Source of the DNA: Actinoplanes cyaneus
Lineage (GTDB): Bacteria; Actinomycetota; Actinomycetes; Mycobacteriales; Micromonosporaceae
NCBI RefSeq assembly: GCF_016862095.1
Contig: NZ_BOMH01000059.1
Location: 62,001 to 126,000, forward strand
Direction of reading: 5' to 3'
Length of the DNA stretch: 64,000 nucleotides
The notes below the pieces were generated by a model. The model made no database searches, was not told where the DNA came from, and saw only the letters and a list, made by a program, of their open reading frames with translations. The position numbers and the translations under genes were made by a program. The number at the start of each line of letters is the position of its first letter. Within the stretch, counting starts at the first letter, position 1. This document shows positions 50,577 to 59,673 of this stretch, piece after piece.

Positions 50577-50770
50577 CGGACCGGCGATCGCGTGGGCGCC
50601 GGCCCGCTCGTCGGCGGCGAAGGCTGGGGGAGACGCCGAGCAGCGCCACGACCCGGGCCGAGCACTCGGGCGGCCGGCGCGAGCAGCACCGACGAGTCGA
50701 CGCCACCGGAGAACGCCACGCCGAGCCGATCGATTCCGGTCAGCAGGTCGCGCAGGCGTTCAGCAGTCAT
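50577..50770 (-). pseudogene. larE remnant (ATP-dependent sulfur transferase for the LarA cofactor), frameshifted and truncated
   Basis: ATG 50770 overlaps the larA stop (ATGA). The frame encodes MTAERLRDLLTGIDRLGVAF then SGGVDSSVLLA (PP-loop), as in LarE. After ARVLGPGR the match continues in a second frame (VVALLGVSPSL) and then a third (AADERAGAHAIAG) and stops, so at least two frameshifts and loss of the last about 80 percent. The IS-type remnant begins 34 bases further on. Confidence 0.75.
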
Positions 50771-52014
50771 CGGATTCCCTCCGCGGAGACTCCGACCTCT
50801 TGCCGCAACCGGAACAGGACCTCGCCGGCGTTCGGCACCACGAACGCGTCCGGGTCGGCGAGATCGACCGCCGCCGGGTCCAGGTGGTCGAGGTTCGCGC
50901 GGCGCACGACATCCTCCGGGATGCTGGTGGCCAGGGTGACCGTCACCCGCAGCCGCTCCCCGTTCACAGTGTCGAACGTGCCGGCGCCGCGCAGGTGGGT
51001 GGAGTGCGCGAGCACCCCCCAATGGTGGTGCGAGAACCGATCCCACTGCTTCAGGAAGTAGTCCCGGCAGTGGTAGCCGATCTCCTCGATCTCCGGGTGC
51101 ATCGCGGCGATCCTGGTGATGTGCGGGGCGTAGAGAATCACCCGGCCGCCGTCGGCGACCACCGGCTCGACCTTGTAGAAACCCTTCGCGCCGGTCCACA
51201 TGTCGTCGTACTTCTCCGGAATCACCGAGATCACCTTCGGTACGGGCGCGTCCAGGTACCGCACGTGCGTCTGCGCGGACACCTCGGCACACGCGGCCCA
51301 CGCCTGCTCCGGCGGCCCGAACGACGCCGCGTGCAGCGCGCCCGTCCCGGACTGGACCACCAGGCACAGCGCCAGCCGTCGCGACGGGATCATCGCGGCG
51401 GCCTGGTCGATCAGCGCCCGGACCGGTGTGATCCCGCGCGTCCCGATGATCTCGGCACTGGTGATCAGCGCCCCGAGCCAGTGCGAGAAGTCGATGATCT
51501 CCGCGCCGGCGACCCCCGGGACGAAGTACTTGTTACCGCCCGAGAAGCCGACCACCTCGTGCGGGAACACCGGGCCGACCACCAGGCAGACGTCGTGCTC
51601 CACCACCGCCCGATTCAGCACCACGTCGACGTCCTGGCTCATCCGGCCGTCGGAAAGCTCCTTCACCCGCGCCGCCGGGATCACGCCGACCGACACCAGC
51701 GAATCCTGATCGTGGTTGCGCACGGTGACACCCGGATACGGTCCGCCGAGATGGTGGCGCAACTGATCCTCGGTCATGGGCGCGTGCGTGCCGAGCGCGA
51801 TCAGCACGGTCACCGCGGCGGCCCGGCCGTGCAGGGCCTCGTGGAGAGCGCCCATCAGCATCGGCAGCGGGCAACTGCGGGTGGCGTCCGGCACGATCAC
51901 ACACACGCGCTTGCCGTCCAGATCCTGCGCGGCGGCCTGCTCCCGGACCCACGCCCGCACGTCCGCGTCGTCGAGCACCCGCCCAGGCCCACCGATTGTG
52001 CTAGTCACCTGCAT
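50767..52014 (-). CDS. larA: LarA-family nickel-pincer racemase homologue
   Basis: 415 residues from ATG 52014. Matches LarA order: VIVPDATRSCP, LIALGTHAPMTEDQLRHHLG (catalytic His), VGPVFPHEVVGFSGGNKYFVPGVAG (His and the Lys that carries the NPN nickel cofactor) and DFSHWLGAL (His). Family includes lactate racemase and other 2-hydroxy acid racemases/epimerases. The cofactor needs LarB, LarC and LarE; only a broken larE is present here, so the cofactor must come from elsewhere or the protein is inactive. Substrate unknown. Confidence 0.85.
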   Translation of the reverse strand: MQVTSTIGGPGRVLDDADVRAWVREQAAAQDLDGKRVCVIVPDATRSCPLPMLMGALHEALHGRAAAVTVLIALGTHAPMTEDQLRHHLGGPYPGVTVRNHDQDSLVSVGVIPAARVKELSDGRMSQDVDVVLNRAVVEHDVCLVVGPVFPHEVVGFSGGNKYFVPGVAGAEIIDFSHWLGALITSAEIIGTRGITPVRALIDQAAAMIPSRRLALCLVVQSGTGALHAASFGPPEQAWAACAEVSAQTHVRYLDAPVPKVISVIPEKYDDMWTGAKGFYKVEPVVADGGRVILYAPHITRIAAMHPEIEEIGYHCRDYFLKQWDRFSHHHWGVLAHSTHLRGAGTFDTVNGERLRVTVTLATSIPEDVVRRANLDHLDPAAVDLADPDAFVVPNAGEVLFRLRQEVGVSAEGIR

Positions 52015-52117
52015 ACTGTGGAGCGCCGCGCACGGCCGCGGCAAGCGTTTCCACCGCCTTTCCCGTACGTTCGTGGCAGGCGCCCCCGTCGCGCCGTGCC
52101 CGACTAGGGTGAGCGCC

Positions 52118-52537
52118 ATGAGCGTGAAGCTTTCCTCCGAGCTGCGTGACCTGATCCGGTCGGGTCCGCTCGCCCATCTGACGACGATCAACGAGGACGG
52201 CAGCCCCCAGGTCTCGGTGATCTGGATCGGTCTCGACGGTGACGACGTGGTCAGCGGCCACCTCGGCCGCTACCTGAAGGTGCGCAACATCGAGCGTGAC
52301 CCGCGGGTGGTTCTCTCCTTCGAGGCGCCCCGGCAACCAGGTGTCGTGATGGCCGAGCACGCGGTGCTGACCGCCACGGCCTCGATCGAACCGGACGACG
52401 ACACCTGGGACCTGCTCAACGACCTGCACAAGGTCTATGTGGATCCGGCCGGCGAGTTCCCGGCGCCGCGCAAGCCGGGCTTCGTCATCCGTTACTGCGT
52501 GGATCGCGTCGGCGGCGTCGGCCCCTGGGCCGGCTGA
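52118..52537 (+). CDS. PPOX-class (F420/FMN split-barrel) protein
   Basis: 139 residues from ATG 52118. PLAHLTTINEDGSPQVSVIWIGLDGDDVVSGHL and KVRNIERDPRVVLSFE fit the pyridoxamine-phosphate-oxidase-like split barrel family whose actinobacterial members often use F420. Reductase or cofactor-binding role likely. Single gene, divergent from larA. Confidence 0.85.
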   Translation: MSVKLSSELRDLIRSGPLAHLTTINEDGSPQVSVIWIGLDGDDVVSGHLGRYLKVRNIERDPRVVLSFEAPRQPGVVMAEHAVLTATASIEPDDDTWDLLNDLHKVYVDPAGEFPAPRKPGFVIRYCVDRVGGVGPWAG

Positions 52538-52687
52538 CGGCCAGGACGGCTGGGCGTTCTCGTACCGCCCTGAACGGGTCCCGCCGGGGCAGTGATCCGG
52601 AGCCCGGCCGGCGGCGGACGTCGACGGTGGTGAGCGTTGCCGGTGGTGGGCGTTGCCGGCGGTGGACGTCGGCGGCGGTGAGCCACG

Positions 52688-53530
52688 TCAGCCGGTGAGA
52701 CCGAAGAAGTCGGTGACCAGCTCGGCGGTGTCGACGTCCGAGCTGGTCCGGCCGACGATGAAGGCAGCCGGCGCGCGCCGCGGCCCGGGAATGGTGTGGC
52801 CGCCGCCGTGGACGGTGTAGAGGGCGACCGGCGGCCGGCCCGGCTCGCGATACTCGGTCCTTTCTACCGAGGTCCCACCGCCCGGTGTCACCGGCAGTCG
52901 CGTGCTGGCCGCCGCCGCGGTGATGCCGTTGCGAGCGGCGAAGTAGGCGGCGGTTTCCGGCACCGACAGCGACCGGCCGCCGAACTTGAACACCGTCCGC
53001 GTCAACCAGCCCGGCGCTCCACCGTGGTAGCTGACGATCGGGTCCTTCGTGCCGTGGATCAGCAGCACCGGCAGCGGCGCGGGCGGGGCGTCCGCGAAAA
53101 GGAAACTTTCTGCCACCGGCATGGTGGCGGCGACAACCGCCGCGCCGGCGAGCAGTCCGGGCGCCTCGTGGGCCAGGCGCATCACCATCTGACCGCCGTT
53201 GGAGTAACCGATGGCGAATACTTTCTCCGGGTCGACGCCGTGGCTCGCCGTCAGCTCGGCGATGACCGCGCGGACGAACCCGACGTCGTCGATGTTCTCG
53301 ACGCGCGCCGGGAAGCCACTCTCGCGGCGGGCGTCGTTCCAGTTCCCCCGGTACCCGTCGAGGTAGACGACGACCGCGGGCAACTTGTCGAAGAGCGCGC
53401 CGGTGACGTCGCGGTGCTTGCGACCGTTCTGCTTCGAGCCGTGGAAGACCAGAACCAGGTTCTTCGACGGGCCGCCGACCACGGTGTACGTCCGGGTCCG
53501 GCCGCCGACCTCGACGCTGTCACGCAACAT
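52688..53530 (-). CDS. LpqC/PHB-depolymerase-type esterase
   Basis: 280 residues from ATG 53530 with GGGAGT upstream (ATG 53557 is an alternative). LVLVFHGSKQNG (oxyanion), AIGYSNGGQM (nucleophile Ser), LLIHGTKDPIVSYHGG (acid) and VHGGGHTIPG (His) are the features of this esterase group. No signal peptide, so it is cytosolic. Divergent from a TetR regulator with a strong operator between them, so it is probably repressed by that protein. Confidence 0.88.
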   Translation of the reverse strand: MLRDSVEVGGRTRTYTVVGGPSKNLVLVFHGSKQNGRKHRDVTGALFDKLPAVVVYLDGYRGNWNDARRESGFPARVENIDDVGFVRAVIAELTASHGVDPEKVFAIGYSNGGQMVMRLAHEAPGLLAGAAVVAATMPVAESFLFADAPPAPLPVLLIHGTKDPIVSYHGGAPGWLTRTVFKFGGRSLSVPETAAYFAARNGITAAAASTRLPVTPGGGTSVERTEYREPGRPPVALYTVHGGGHTIPGPRRAPAAFIVGRTSSDVDTAELVTDFFGLTG

Positions 53531-53546
53531 GGGTACTCCCAGCAGT

Positions 53547-53567
53547 AAGCGGATCAACTATCCGCTT
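53547..53567. promoter_or_regulatory. Palindromic operator (likely TetR site)
   Basis: AAGCGGAT and ATCCGCTT form perfect 8-bp arms around a 5-base centre (CAACT). It is placed 17 bases before the esterase start and 45 before the TetR start, the standard position for autoregulated divergent control. Confidence 0.75.
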
Positions 53568-53611
53568 CAACGTAGCACAAGGGGATGGGCCATCCGGTTA
53601 TCCTGGTGACC

Positions 53612-54187
53612 ATGACCACCGCCCCGCTGCGTAAAGACGCCGCCCGCAACTGGCGCCGCATCGTCGAGATCGGCCGGCAGCATGTCGACGACGGCATGCC
53701 GATCCAGCTCAACGACGTCGCGCGGGCCGCGGCGGTCGGGGTCGCCACGGTCTACCGGCACTTCCCGACCCCGGAGGCGCTGCTCGAGACCGTCGCCACG
53801 CCCGGCCTGGAGGCCCTGGTCGCGCACGCCGAGCAGGCCCTTGCCGGGAACGACCCGTGGGCAGCACTGCGGGACTTCCTGCTCACCGTCGTCGACGCGC
53901 AGATCACCGACCCGGCGCTGCCCCCGGTCTTCGCCGCGCCGGTCAACGCGCTGCCGCACACCGCCGAGCTGAAGCAGCGGCTGGTCGAGCTGTCCGGGCG
54001 GCTGCTCGACCGGGCGCACGGCGCCGGAGTCGCGGACCCGGAGGTGACCAAGGCCGACATGCTGCCCCTGATGTGCGGCGTGATCTTCGCGGCGACCGTC
54101 CACCAGGACGCGGCGGCCGCCCGCGCGTCAACCGCCCGCCGTTACCTCACCGTCCTGCTGGAAGGTCTGCGGAAAACGCCCGACTGA
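53612..54187 (+). CDS. TetR-family repressor
   Basis: 191 residues from ATG 53612. HTH residues about 12-58 (WRRIVEIGRQHVDDGMPIQLNDVARAAAVGVATVYRHFP). The ligand domain is typical of the TetR_C SbtR-like group. Divergent from the esterase. Confidence 0.9.
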   Translation: MTTAPLRKDAARNWRRIVEIGRQHVDDGMPIQLNDVARAAAVGVATVYRHFPTPEALLETVATPGLEALVAHAEQALAGNDPWAALRDFLLTVVDAQITDPALPPVFAAPVNALPHTAELKQRLVELSGRLLDRAHGAGVADPEVTKADMLPLMCGVIFAATVHQDAAAARASTARRYLTVLLEGLRKTPD

Positions 54188-54361
54188 CGCCCTCGCCCCG
54201 GATCCCGTCGCTCGACCAGTTCGGCGAGGTTTGGTGCCGGCCCTGTGGTGGACGGCCGTACCGTTCAGGACTGCTTCGTCAACTCCGGCCTTCTTGGCAG
54301 CCGGGCAGCACTGGTGGCGGCGAACTCTTCAGCGTGGTCTGCCGACGCCGATAGTGATCGA

Positions 54362-54661
54362 GTGCCGCGATGGAAGGAAGCCCGGTGGAACCGGGCTCTA
54401 CTGATCGCTGGATGGCTCGTTGTGACGTTGGCGTGTGTAACCACGTCAGCCCCACTCCAGAACGCCCCTCCGATGTCGGCCTACGAGACCGACGGCTCAC
54501 TCCTCAGCGCCTGCCGCGATCTCGAAGCCCGAAGAGGCTGGGGCATGAACTGCGATGCCCTGGCCGACGTCACGCCGAAGAGCTGCGCCGAACTGATGGA
54601 GCGGCTACGGGAAGCGCGATGGGGCGGAGAATCCAACGGCTTCCTGCTCGACTGCAAGTGA
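54362..54661 (+). CDS. Small exported protein, possibly lipoprotein (99 aa)
   Basis: GTG 54362 is chosen (frame is open from 54245). WNRALLIAGWLVVTLACVTTS looks like a signal peptide with a loose lipobox (TLAC). The mature part has four Cys (SACRDL, GMNCDAL, KSCAEL, LLDCK), which could form two disulfides. No family recognised; weak ribosome site, so modest confidence. Confidence 0.5.
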   Translation: MPRWKEARWNRALLIAGWLVVTLACVTTSAPLQNAPPMSAYETDGSLLSACRDLEARRGWGMNCDALADVTPKSCAELMERLREARWGGESNGFLLDCK

Positions 54662-54711
54662 AATGCGTCGAGGGTGGTCGAGTAACGAGGTCCGCGTCGC
54701 CGTGCCGGTGG

Positions 54712-54912
54712 TTACTCCGTCAGGGAGAGAGCTCGGCTCGGGCAGATGTCGACGGCGACCTGGGCCCGCTTCACGGCGTCGTCGTCCGCCGGGGTGTCCC
54801 GGAGGACGACGACCGTACCGTCATCGTCGCTCTGATCGAACGCGTCGGGGTCGGTCAGGACGCACTGGCCCGCTCCGACGCAGCGATCGAGGTCCGCCAC
54901 GATCCTGGTCAT
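54712..54912 (-). CDS. 3Fe-4S ferredoxin
   Basis: 66 residues from ATG 54912 overlapping the P450 stop (ATGA). Cys pattern CVGAGQC..........CP (three ligands) marks the small 3Fe-4S ferredoxins that donate electrons to actinobacterial P450s. Translationally coupled to the P450. Confidence 0.93.
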   Translation of the reverse strand: MTRIVADLDRCVGAGQCVLTDPDAFDQSDDDGTVVVLRDTPADDDAVKRAQVAVDICPSRALSLTE

Positions 54913-56114
54913 GCCGGATCGTCCCAGGTCACCGGAACCTCGTGGATCCCGTAGATGAAGGCGTCGTCCTTGTACCGCAGGCTGTCGGCGGGCGTGGTCA
55001 GCCGCAGCGTCGGAATCCGGCGGACGAGGGTGTCGAAGACGATCTGCAGTTCCATGCGGGCCAGGTTCTGGCCGAGGCACTGGTGGATGCCGAAGCCGAA
55101 GGCGATGTGGTGCCGCGCACCCCGGTCGAGCTTGATCTCCTCCGCCTCGTCGAAGGCCGATGGGTCGTGGTTGGCCGCGTTGCTCAGCGCCAGGACGGGA
55201 TCGCCGGCCCGGATGGTCACGCCGCCGATCTCCACGTCCTCGACGGCGACGCGGGAGTTCGCGAACTCCGCGATCGTGTAGACCCGCAGCAACTCCTCGA
55301 TCGCGGGGAGCGTCCGCTCCGGGTCCTTGCGCAGCGCCGCCAGTTCGTCCGGGCGCTCCAGCAGCGTCACCACGCCCAGCGAGATCATGTTGGCGGTGGT
55401 CTCGTGCCCGGCGATCAGCAGCAGGAAGGCCAGCGACAGGACGTCCTCGGGGTCGTTGCCCTGAGTGAGCTGACGTCCCAGCAGGTCGTCGGTGGGGTCG
55501 GCGGCCTTCTCGGCGATCAGGTCCTTGAGGTAGTCGCGCAGCTCCTTGGCTGCCTGCTGCCGGCCCTCGTTGGTGACGGCGCGGCTCAGCAGGGCCGAAC
55601 TGCGGGCCTGGAAGAAGTCGTGGTCCCGGTACGGCACGCCGAGCTGCTCGCAGATGACCAAGGACGGCACCGGCAGCGAGAGCGCCTGCACGAGGTCGGC
55701 GGGGCGCGGCCCGGCCAGCATCGCGTCGATGTGCTCGTCGACGATCTGCTGGATGCGCGGGCGCAGACCGGCCATGCGGCGCACGGTGAACTCGCCGACC
55801 ACCGCCTTGCGGGCGGGACCGTGCTCCGGCGGGTCCAGCTGGATGATCGACGGGCGCATCAGGCCGAAGTTGGGCTGCTCGCGGGTGAACCGCGGAAAGT
55901 TCGGATTCTGGCGGTCGGAGCTGAACCGCGGATCCGTGAGCATGGCGCGGATGTGCTCGAGCCGGCTCAGCGCCCAGGCGACCTGGCCACTGGGCAGGGT
56001 CACCTGGGTGATCCCGGAGTCGGTGTCCCGGATGCGGGTGTGCTCGTCCGGAGGTGCGTACGGGCAGCGGCGGGTGGTCTGCAGAGCGGGAGCGGTCACC
56101 GGGCGAACCTCCAT
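54909..56114 (-). CDS. Cytochrome P450 (CYP105-like class)
   Basis: 401 residues. I-helix AGHETT, ExxR in EELLR, haem loop FGFGIHQCLGQ with Cys ligand. Length and motifs fit class I bacterial P450s of the CYP105 type, often involved in xenobiotic or secondary metabolite oxidation. Coupled to the ferredoxin downstream and followed upstream by a TetR gene on the same strand (115-base gap), which probably controls it. Confidence 0.92.
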   Translation of the reverse strand: MEVRPVTAPALQTTRRCPYAPPDEHTRIRDTDSGITQVTLPSGQVAWALSRLEHIRAMLTDPRFSSDRQNPNFPRFTREQPNFGLMRPSIIQLDPPEHGPARKAVVGEFTVRRMAGLRPRIQQIVDEHIDAMLAGPRPADLVQALSLPVPSLVICEQLGVPYRDHDFFQARSSALLSRAVTNEGRQQAAKELRDYLKDLIAEKAADPTDDLLGRQLTQGNDPEDVLSLAFLLLIAGHETTANMISLGVVTLLERPDELAALRKDPERTLPAIEELLRVYTIAEFANSRVAVEDVEIGGVTIRAGDPVLALSNAANHDPSAFDEAEEIKLDRGARHHIAFGFGIHQCLGQNLARMELQIVFDTLVRRIPTLRLTTPADSLRYKDDAFIYGIHEVPVTWDDPA

Positions 56115-56228
56115 CGGTCGCGATCGAATCGAAGCGGAATGAAAACCTCCGCTTCCTCGCCGAGAATAGCCCCGAAACCGGACATCGGTCCAGAGTCGAC
56201 AGCGAGGTCTCAGGAATCCAGGTGGTCG

Positions 56229-56867
56229 TCAGGAATCGAGGTGCAGGTCGGCCACGCTGACCGGCTCGCCGGGAAGCACGCTCTGCCCACCGGAGTGCAG
56301 ACCGTCCAGGATGAGGGTCAGACAGCGCCGCATCAGCAGGCCGGACATCTCCGCGGACCGGCTCGGTGGCGGTTTGAGCAGGAACGACACGACCGCGAAC
56401 ACGTCACCGGCGCCGACGTCGGACCGCATCGACCCCTCGGCCTGGGCCTGCTCGACCAGGCGCTCGATCACGCCGGTCACCGCGGCGCGAGCCTGCCGGA
56501 AGTCGGGCGCCTCGTTGAGGGCCTGCCGGGCATGCTCGTCCATCATGGTCACATGCGTGCTGAACCGCAGGTCGACGGCCCGGCGGACGATCTTCACGAG
56601 GGCATCCCACGCGGTGGGCTCCGCATCGATGGCGGCGTGGGCGTCGGCCAGGATCGCCGTGAGGCCCTCCAGGACCACGGCGCGCAGCAGCGACCCCCGG
56701 TCCGGGAACCGGCGGTAGAGCGTGCCGACGCCGACCCCGGCCCTGCGGGCGACCTCGTCCATCGGCGCGCCCGGACCGATCTCGGCGAACACGACCCGGG
56801 CCACGGCCACGATGTGGTCGCGGTTGCGCTGGGCGTCGGCTCGTAGTCGTGTTGTTTCGGCCTTCAT
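56229..56867 (-). CDS. TetR-family regulator of the P450-ferredoxin pair
   Basis: 212 residues from ATG 56867 with AGGAGG upstream. HTH about 12-60 (RDHIVAVARVVFAEIG..MDEVARRAGVGVGTLYRRFPD). Same strand as the P450-ferredoxin genes and directly upstream of them. Confidence 0.9.
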   Translation of the reverse strand: MKAETTRLRADAQRNRDHIVAVARVVFAEIGPGAPMDEVARRAGVGVGTLYRRFPDRGSLLRAVVLEGLTAILADAHAAIDAEPTAWDALVKIVRRAVDLRFSTHVTMMDEHARQALNEAPDFRQARAAVTGVIERLVEQAQAEGSMRSDVGAGDVFAVVSFLLKPPPSRSAEMSGLLMRRCLTLILDGLHSGGQSVLPGEPVSVADLHLDS

Positions 56868-56996
56868 CGAATCCTCCTGCGTTCCGGGCAGATTATCCGG
56901 GCGCGGTCCCGCCGGCCATCGGCTGCCGGTCCGATCTCCCGGCGTGCGCTCCACAACCCGCGAAGGGCTCGGCACCCGTCAACTAAGGTTTGATCC

Positions 56997-57518
56997 GTGG
57001 AGATCGCGGGGCTCGGTGTGGTGGTGCTCGACGACAAACTGGGCTGCTGGCTGAGCGAGGAGATCGCGATCCCGGTCCTCGACGACACGCCCTGCCTGGT
57101 CGCGATCCGGGGCTACGACGACGACCCGGCCCCGGAGGACTTCCACGCGGCGATCCGGAACTTCCTGACGCTCGACCGTTCCGTGCTGCTCGCCGCCGCG
57201 CCGCACATCTTCGCCTACTACCGGGACGTCACCGAGGACGCCGGCGACGACTGGCGGGTGGAGATCGACAGCCCCGCGGACGTGTTCGACCACCTCCGCT
57301 TCGTCGAGCTGGTCACGATCGAGCGCGACCAGCTCGACGACCGCCACGTCTACGTCTCGGTCGAGGGCGACTGCGACTGGAACGACGAGGACGGCCTGCA
57401 ACTCGTCTTCCGCGACGGCCTCGCGGTCACCAAGGCCGGCCCCTTCGACGGACATCTCACCAACGCCGGCGCCTACGCCGACGAGTCCCTGCGCGGCGTG
57501 GTCTACCCGGCACGCTGA
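56997..57518 (+). CDS. DUF6985-like protein (173 aa)
   Basis: GTG 56997. An acidic, strand-rich protein with repeated segments (VVVLDDKLGCWLSE, VYVSVEGDCDWNDEDGLQLVFRDG) resembling DUF6985, a family sometimes seen as immunity-like proteins of polymorphic toxin loci. No toxin gene is adjacent. Family call is by eye. Confidence 0.6.
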   Translation: MEIAGLGVVVLDDKLGCWLSEEIAIPVLDDTPCLVAIRGYDDDPAPEDFHAAIRNFLTLDRSVLLAAAPHIFAYYRDVTEDAGDDWRVEIDSPADVFDHLRFVELVTIERDQLDDRHVYVSVEGDCDWNDEDGLQLVFRDGLAVTKAGPFDGHLTNAGAYADESLRGVVYPAR

Positions 57519-57561
57519 CCCAGGACCTGAAGATCAACATCAAGATCTTCATGTCCTACGT

Positions 57562-57786
57562 CCGCTGTGGTCCAGGTCCGCTGCTCCCGCGGGGACCCTT
57601 CCGGGCCGAGCAGGGCGCTGGCGCGCCCAGAACGCTCAGCCCTCCAGGGCGATCTCCGTGGGTGGTCACCCTCAAACGGACCCACGCGAACTCCGCCTTG
57701 GGCCGGACTCGCAGGCGCGCCCCGCTCTTCCCGGCTGGTGCTCACGGTCGTTATAAGGGACGAACAACGACCGTGAGCACCAGCCG
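57562..57786. repeat. Dispersed repeat element, copy B, with 21-bp perfect hairpin
   Basis: 57583-57642 is identical to 44185-44244 in copy A, and similarity begins at CCGCTGTGG (57562). The distal hairpin is 57732-57752 with 57766-57786 (arm CGGCTGGTGCTCACGGTCGT..). The middle is diverged and shorter than in copy A. Sits between convergent genes, so it could also terminate transcription. Confidence 0.85.
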
Positions 57787-57905
57787 AGAGCGTGAGTCGC
57801 GCTGGGCGCCCGACCACAGCGGGCATCGCGGGCGGTCAGGACCAGGAGAGCCGGACGTCAGAGCTGGGCGTGCGGGTGGTCAGGGCTGAAGATGGGTGCG
57901 GGTGG

Positions 57906-58733
57906 TCAGGACCAGGCTGCGCGGACGGCGTCGGCGAGCTCGTCCGCCTGACGCAGGCCGGCCCGGACCGCGGCGGGACGACGGACCGGATCCATGAAGT
58001 TGCCACCGAACGCCTCCAGAGCCTCCTGATCCGGCTCGATCAGCAGCGTGTGCGCCGCGCCCGTCGCCGCCATCTCGTCGAGGATGCGGTCACGGCTCAG
58101 CGCGGCCATCGGGGCGACGACGACCAGGTGGGAGGCGCCCGCGGCCAAGTCGGCACCGGCGCCGATCCGCACGCCGCCGTCCATGAACCGCCGGTCGCCG
58201 ATCGTGACGGGCGGCATCAGCCCGGGGACCGCGCAGCTCGCCGCGACCGCCTGCAGCAGCGGAGCGCTGGACGCGGCGGTCAGCACCACGTCCTGACCGT
58301 CGGCGGTGTCCACGACGACGAGCCGCAGGTCACGGGCCGGCCACTCGCGGGTGGGCAGGAGCTCGCCGATCCGGGCGAGCCACTTCTGCTCGTCCACCGT
58401 CGTCGCGGCCAGAGCCATCGCCCCGACCCGGGCGCGCGCCTCCCGCGCCGGGATCGACGGGTCGAGCAGGGCGGCCATGGTGGCCATCCACTGGCCGGGG
58501 CGCGGCCCGGAACGGCCCGGAGGTGCCACGACCTCCTGCGCCTGGACCTTCACCGCCGCTTCCAGGTCGGCGCCGGAGGCGACGAGGGTGCCGACGACCG
58601 AGCCGGCCGACGTGCCGATGATCGTGTCGGCGTCGACGAGCGGGACGCCGGCCCGCTGCAGCCCGTGGAGGAGTCCGAGATGCCAGGCGATGCCGGTCAC
58701 GCCACCGCCGCCGAGAACGAGTGCCTTGGTCAC
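57906..58733 (-). CDS. Patatin-like phospholipase
   Basis: 275 residues. GGGGVTG oxyanion loop, GTSAG nucleophile motif and MDGGVR with the catalytic Asp. A second patatin in the window (other at 49434-50351), only distantly similar. Cytosolic acyl hydrolase. Confidence 0.92.
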   Translation of the reverse strand: MTKALVLGGGGVTGIAWHLGLLHGLQRAGVPLVDADTIIGTSAGSVVGTLVASGADLEAAVKVQAQEVVAPPGRSGPRPGQWMATMAALLDPSIPAREARARVGAMALAATTVDEQKWLARIGELLPTREWPARDLRLVVVDTADGQDVVLTAASSAPLLQAVAASCAVPGLMPPVTIGDRRFMDGGVRIGAGADLAAGASHLVVVAPMAALSRDRILDEMAATGAAHTLLIEPDQEALEAFGGNFMDPVRRPAAVRAGLRQADELADAVRAAWS

Positions 58734-58779
58734 GACCCCGAACGATAATTGGTTCGCGCGCGTAGCGATATAGTGCGCC

Positions 58780-59673
58780 GTGGGCAGCAGCAGGGAGTTC
58801 GACGCGTTCGGGCCGTGGGTTCTGCGGGTGCGGTCGGCGGACGAGGTGCCGCCGCTCTACCGGCCGACGGAGCTTGACCCGGCCGCGTTCCGCCTGGTCC
58901 TGAAGGTGCCGCGGCGCATCGAGCGGCGCGACGCGCATCCCGGCATGGATCTCTACGACTGTCTGATCGCGGTCGGGGACGAGCTCCTGACGATCATGAT
59001 GAGACGCGATTCCGGGTTCGAGACAGTCCGGCTTCCCTTCGACCGGATCGTCGCCATCGAGCAGAGCGTCCGCCTGCTCGACGGCCGGCTCACGATCCGG
59101 TCGGCGACGGGGGAGCAGGTGCTGATCCCGTACAACGGATCGTCTCAGCCTTTGATCGATGAATTGACCCGGCTGCTGCGGGACTCCTATCTGCTGTTCT
59201 CCGCCGTGCCCAAGCCGGGCGTCGTGCACCGCGACGTGTTCCTCGGCCCGGCCGACGCGGCGCTGGCAGGGGTGTGCCGCGACGTGCTGCGCGACGAGCC
59301 CGGCATGCGGGTGATGCACGCGTTCGCGCGGCGGGTCGTCACCCCGGACTCCGGCCCGTTCAGCCCGATCGTGCACCGGCTGCGCCCGATCACCATGCAC
59401 GCCGGGATCGTGCTCGCCGACGAGCGGGAGATCCAGCTGATCCACCGGCGGGAGTGGTTCACGCCGGCCGGAGACAACCACTCCCTCGCCCGCACGATCG
59501 TGCCGCGGGCGCGGATCACGGCGGGCGGCGCCGGCCCGCACCCGCGGTACCGGGACGTGTCCGTGGTGACGGTGGTGCTCGACGCCGTACGCCTCCATTG
59601 GCCCTTGCCTGATGGCCCGGAGCTGGAGGCCTTTCTCGTGGCTGTCGGCCTGACCCGGGCGGAGGCCCACTAG
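58780..59673 (+). CDS. Hypothetical protein with PH-like domains (297 aa)
   Basis: GTG 58780. The N-terminal half has strand-rich sequence (GDELLTIMMRRDSGFETVRLPFDRIVAIEQSV..GRLTIRSATGEQVLIPY) similar to bacterial PH-like (YokE/bPH) domains; the C-terminal half repeats a similar pattern (HAGIVLADEREIQLIHRREW). No signal peptide or TM. Its stop codon lies in a terminator hairpin. Confidence 0.6.
   Translation: MGSSREFDAFGPWVLRVRSADEVPPLYRPTELDPAAFRLVLKVPRRIERRDAHPGMDLYDCLIAVGDELLTIMMRRDSGFETVRLPFDRIVAIEQSVRLLDGRLTIRSATGEQVLIPYNGSSQPLIDELTRLLRDSYLLFSAVPKPGVVHRDVFLGPADAALAGVCRDVLRDEPGMRVMHAFARRVVTPDSGPFSPIVHRLRPITMHAGIVLADEREIQLIHRREWFTPAGDNHSLARTIVPRARITAGGAGPHPRYRDVSVVTVVLDAVRLHWPLPDGPELEAFLVAVGLTRAEAH

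Noticed and set aside
56997-57518. Immunity gene of a toxin system
   Set aside because: DUF6985-like proteins can be immunity proteins, but there is no toxin or type VII substrate beside it.
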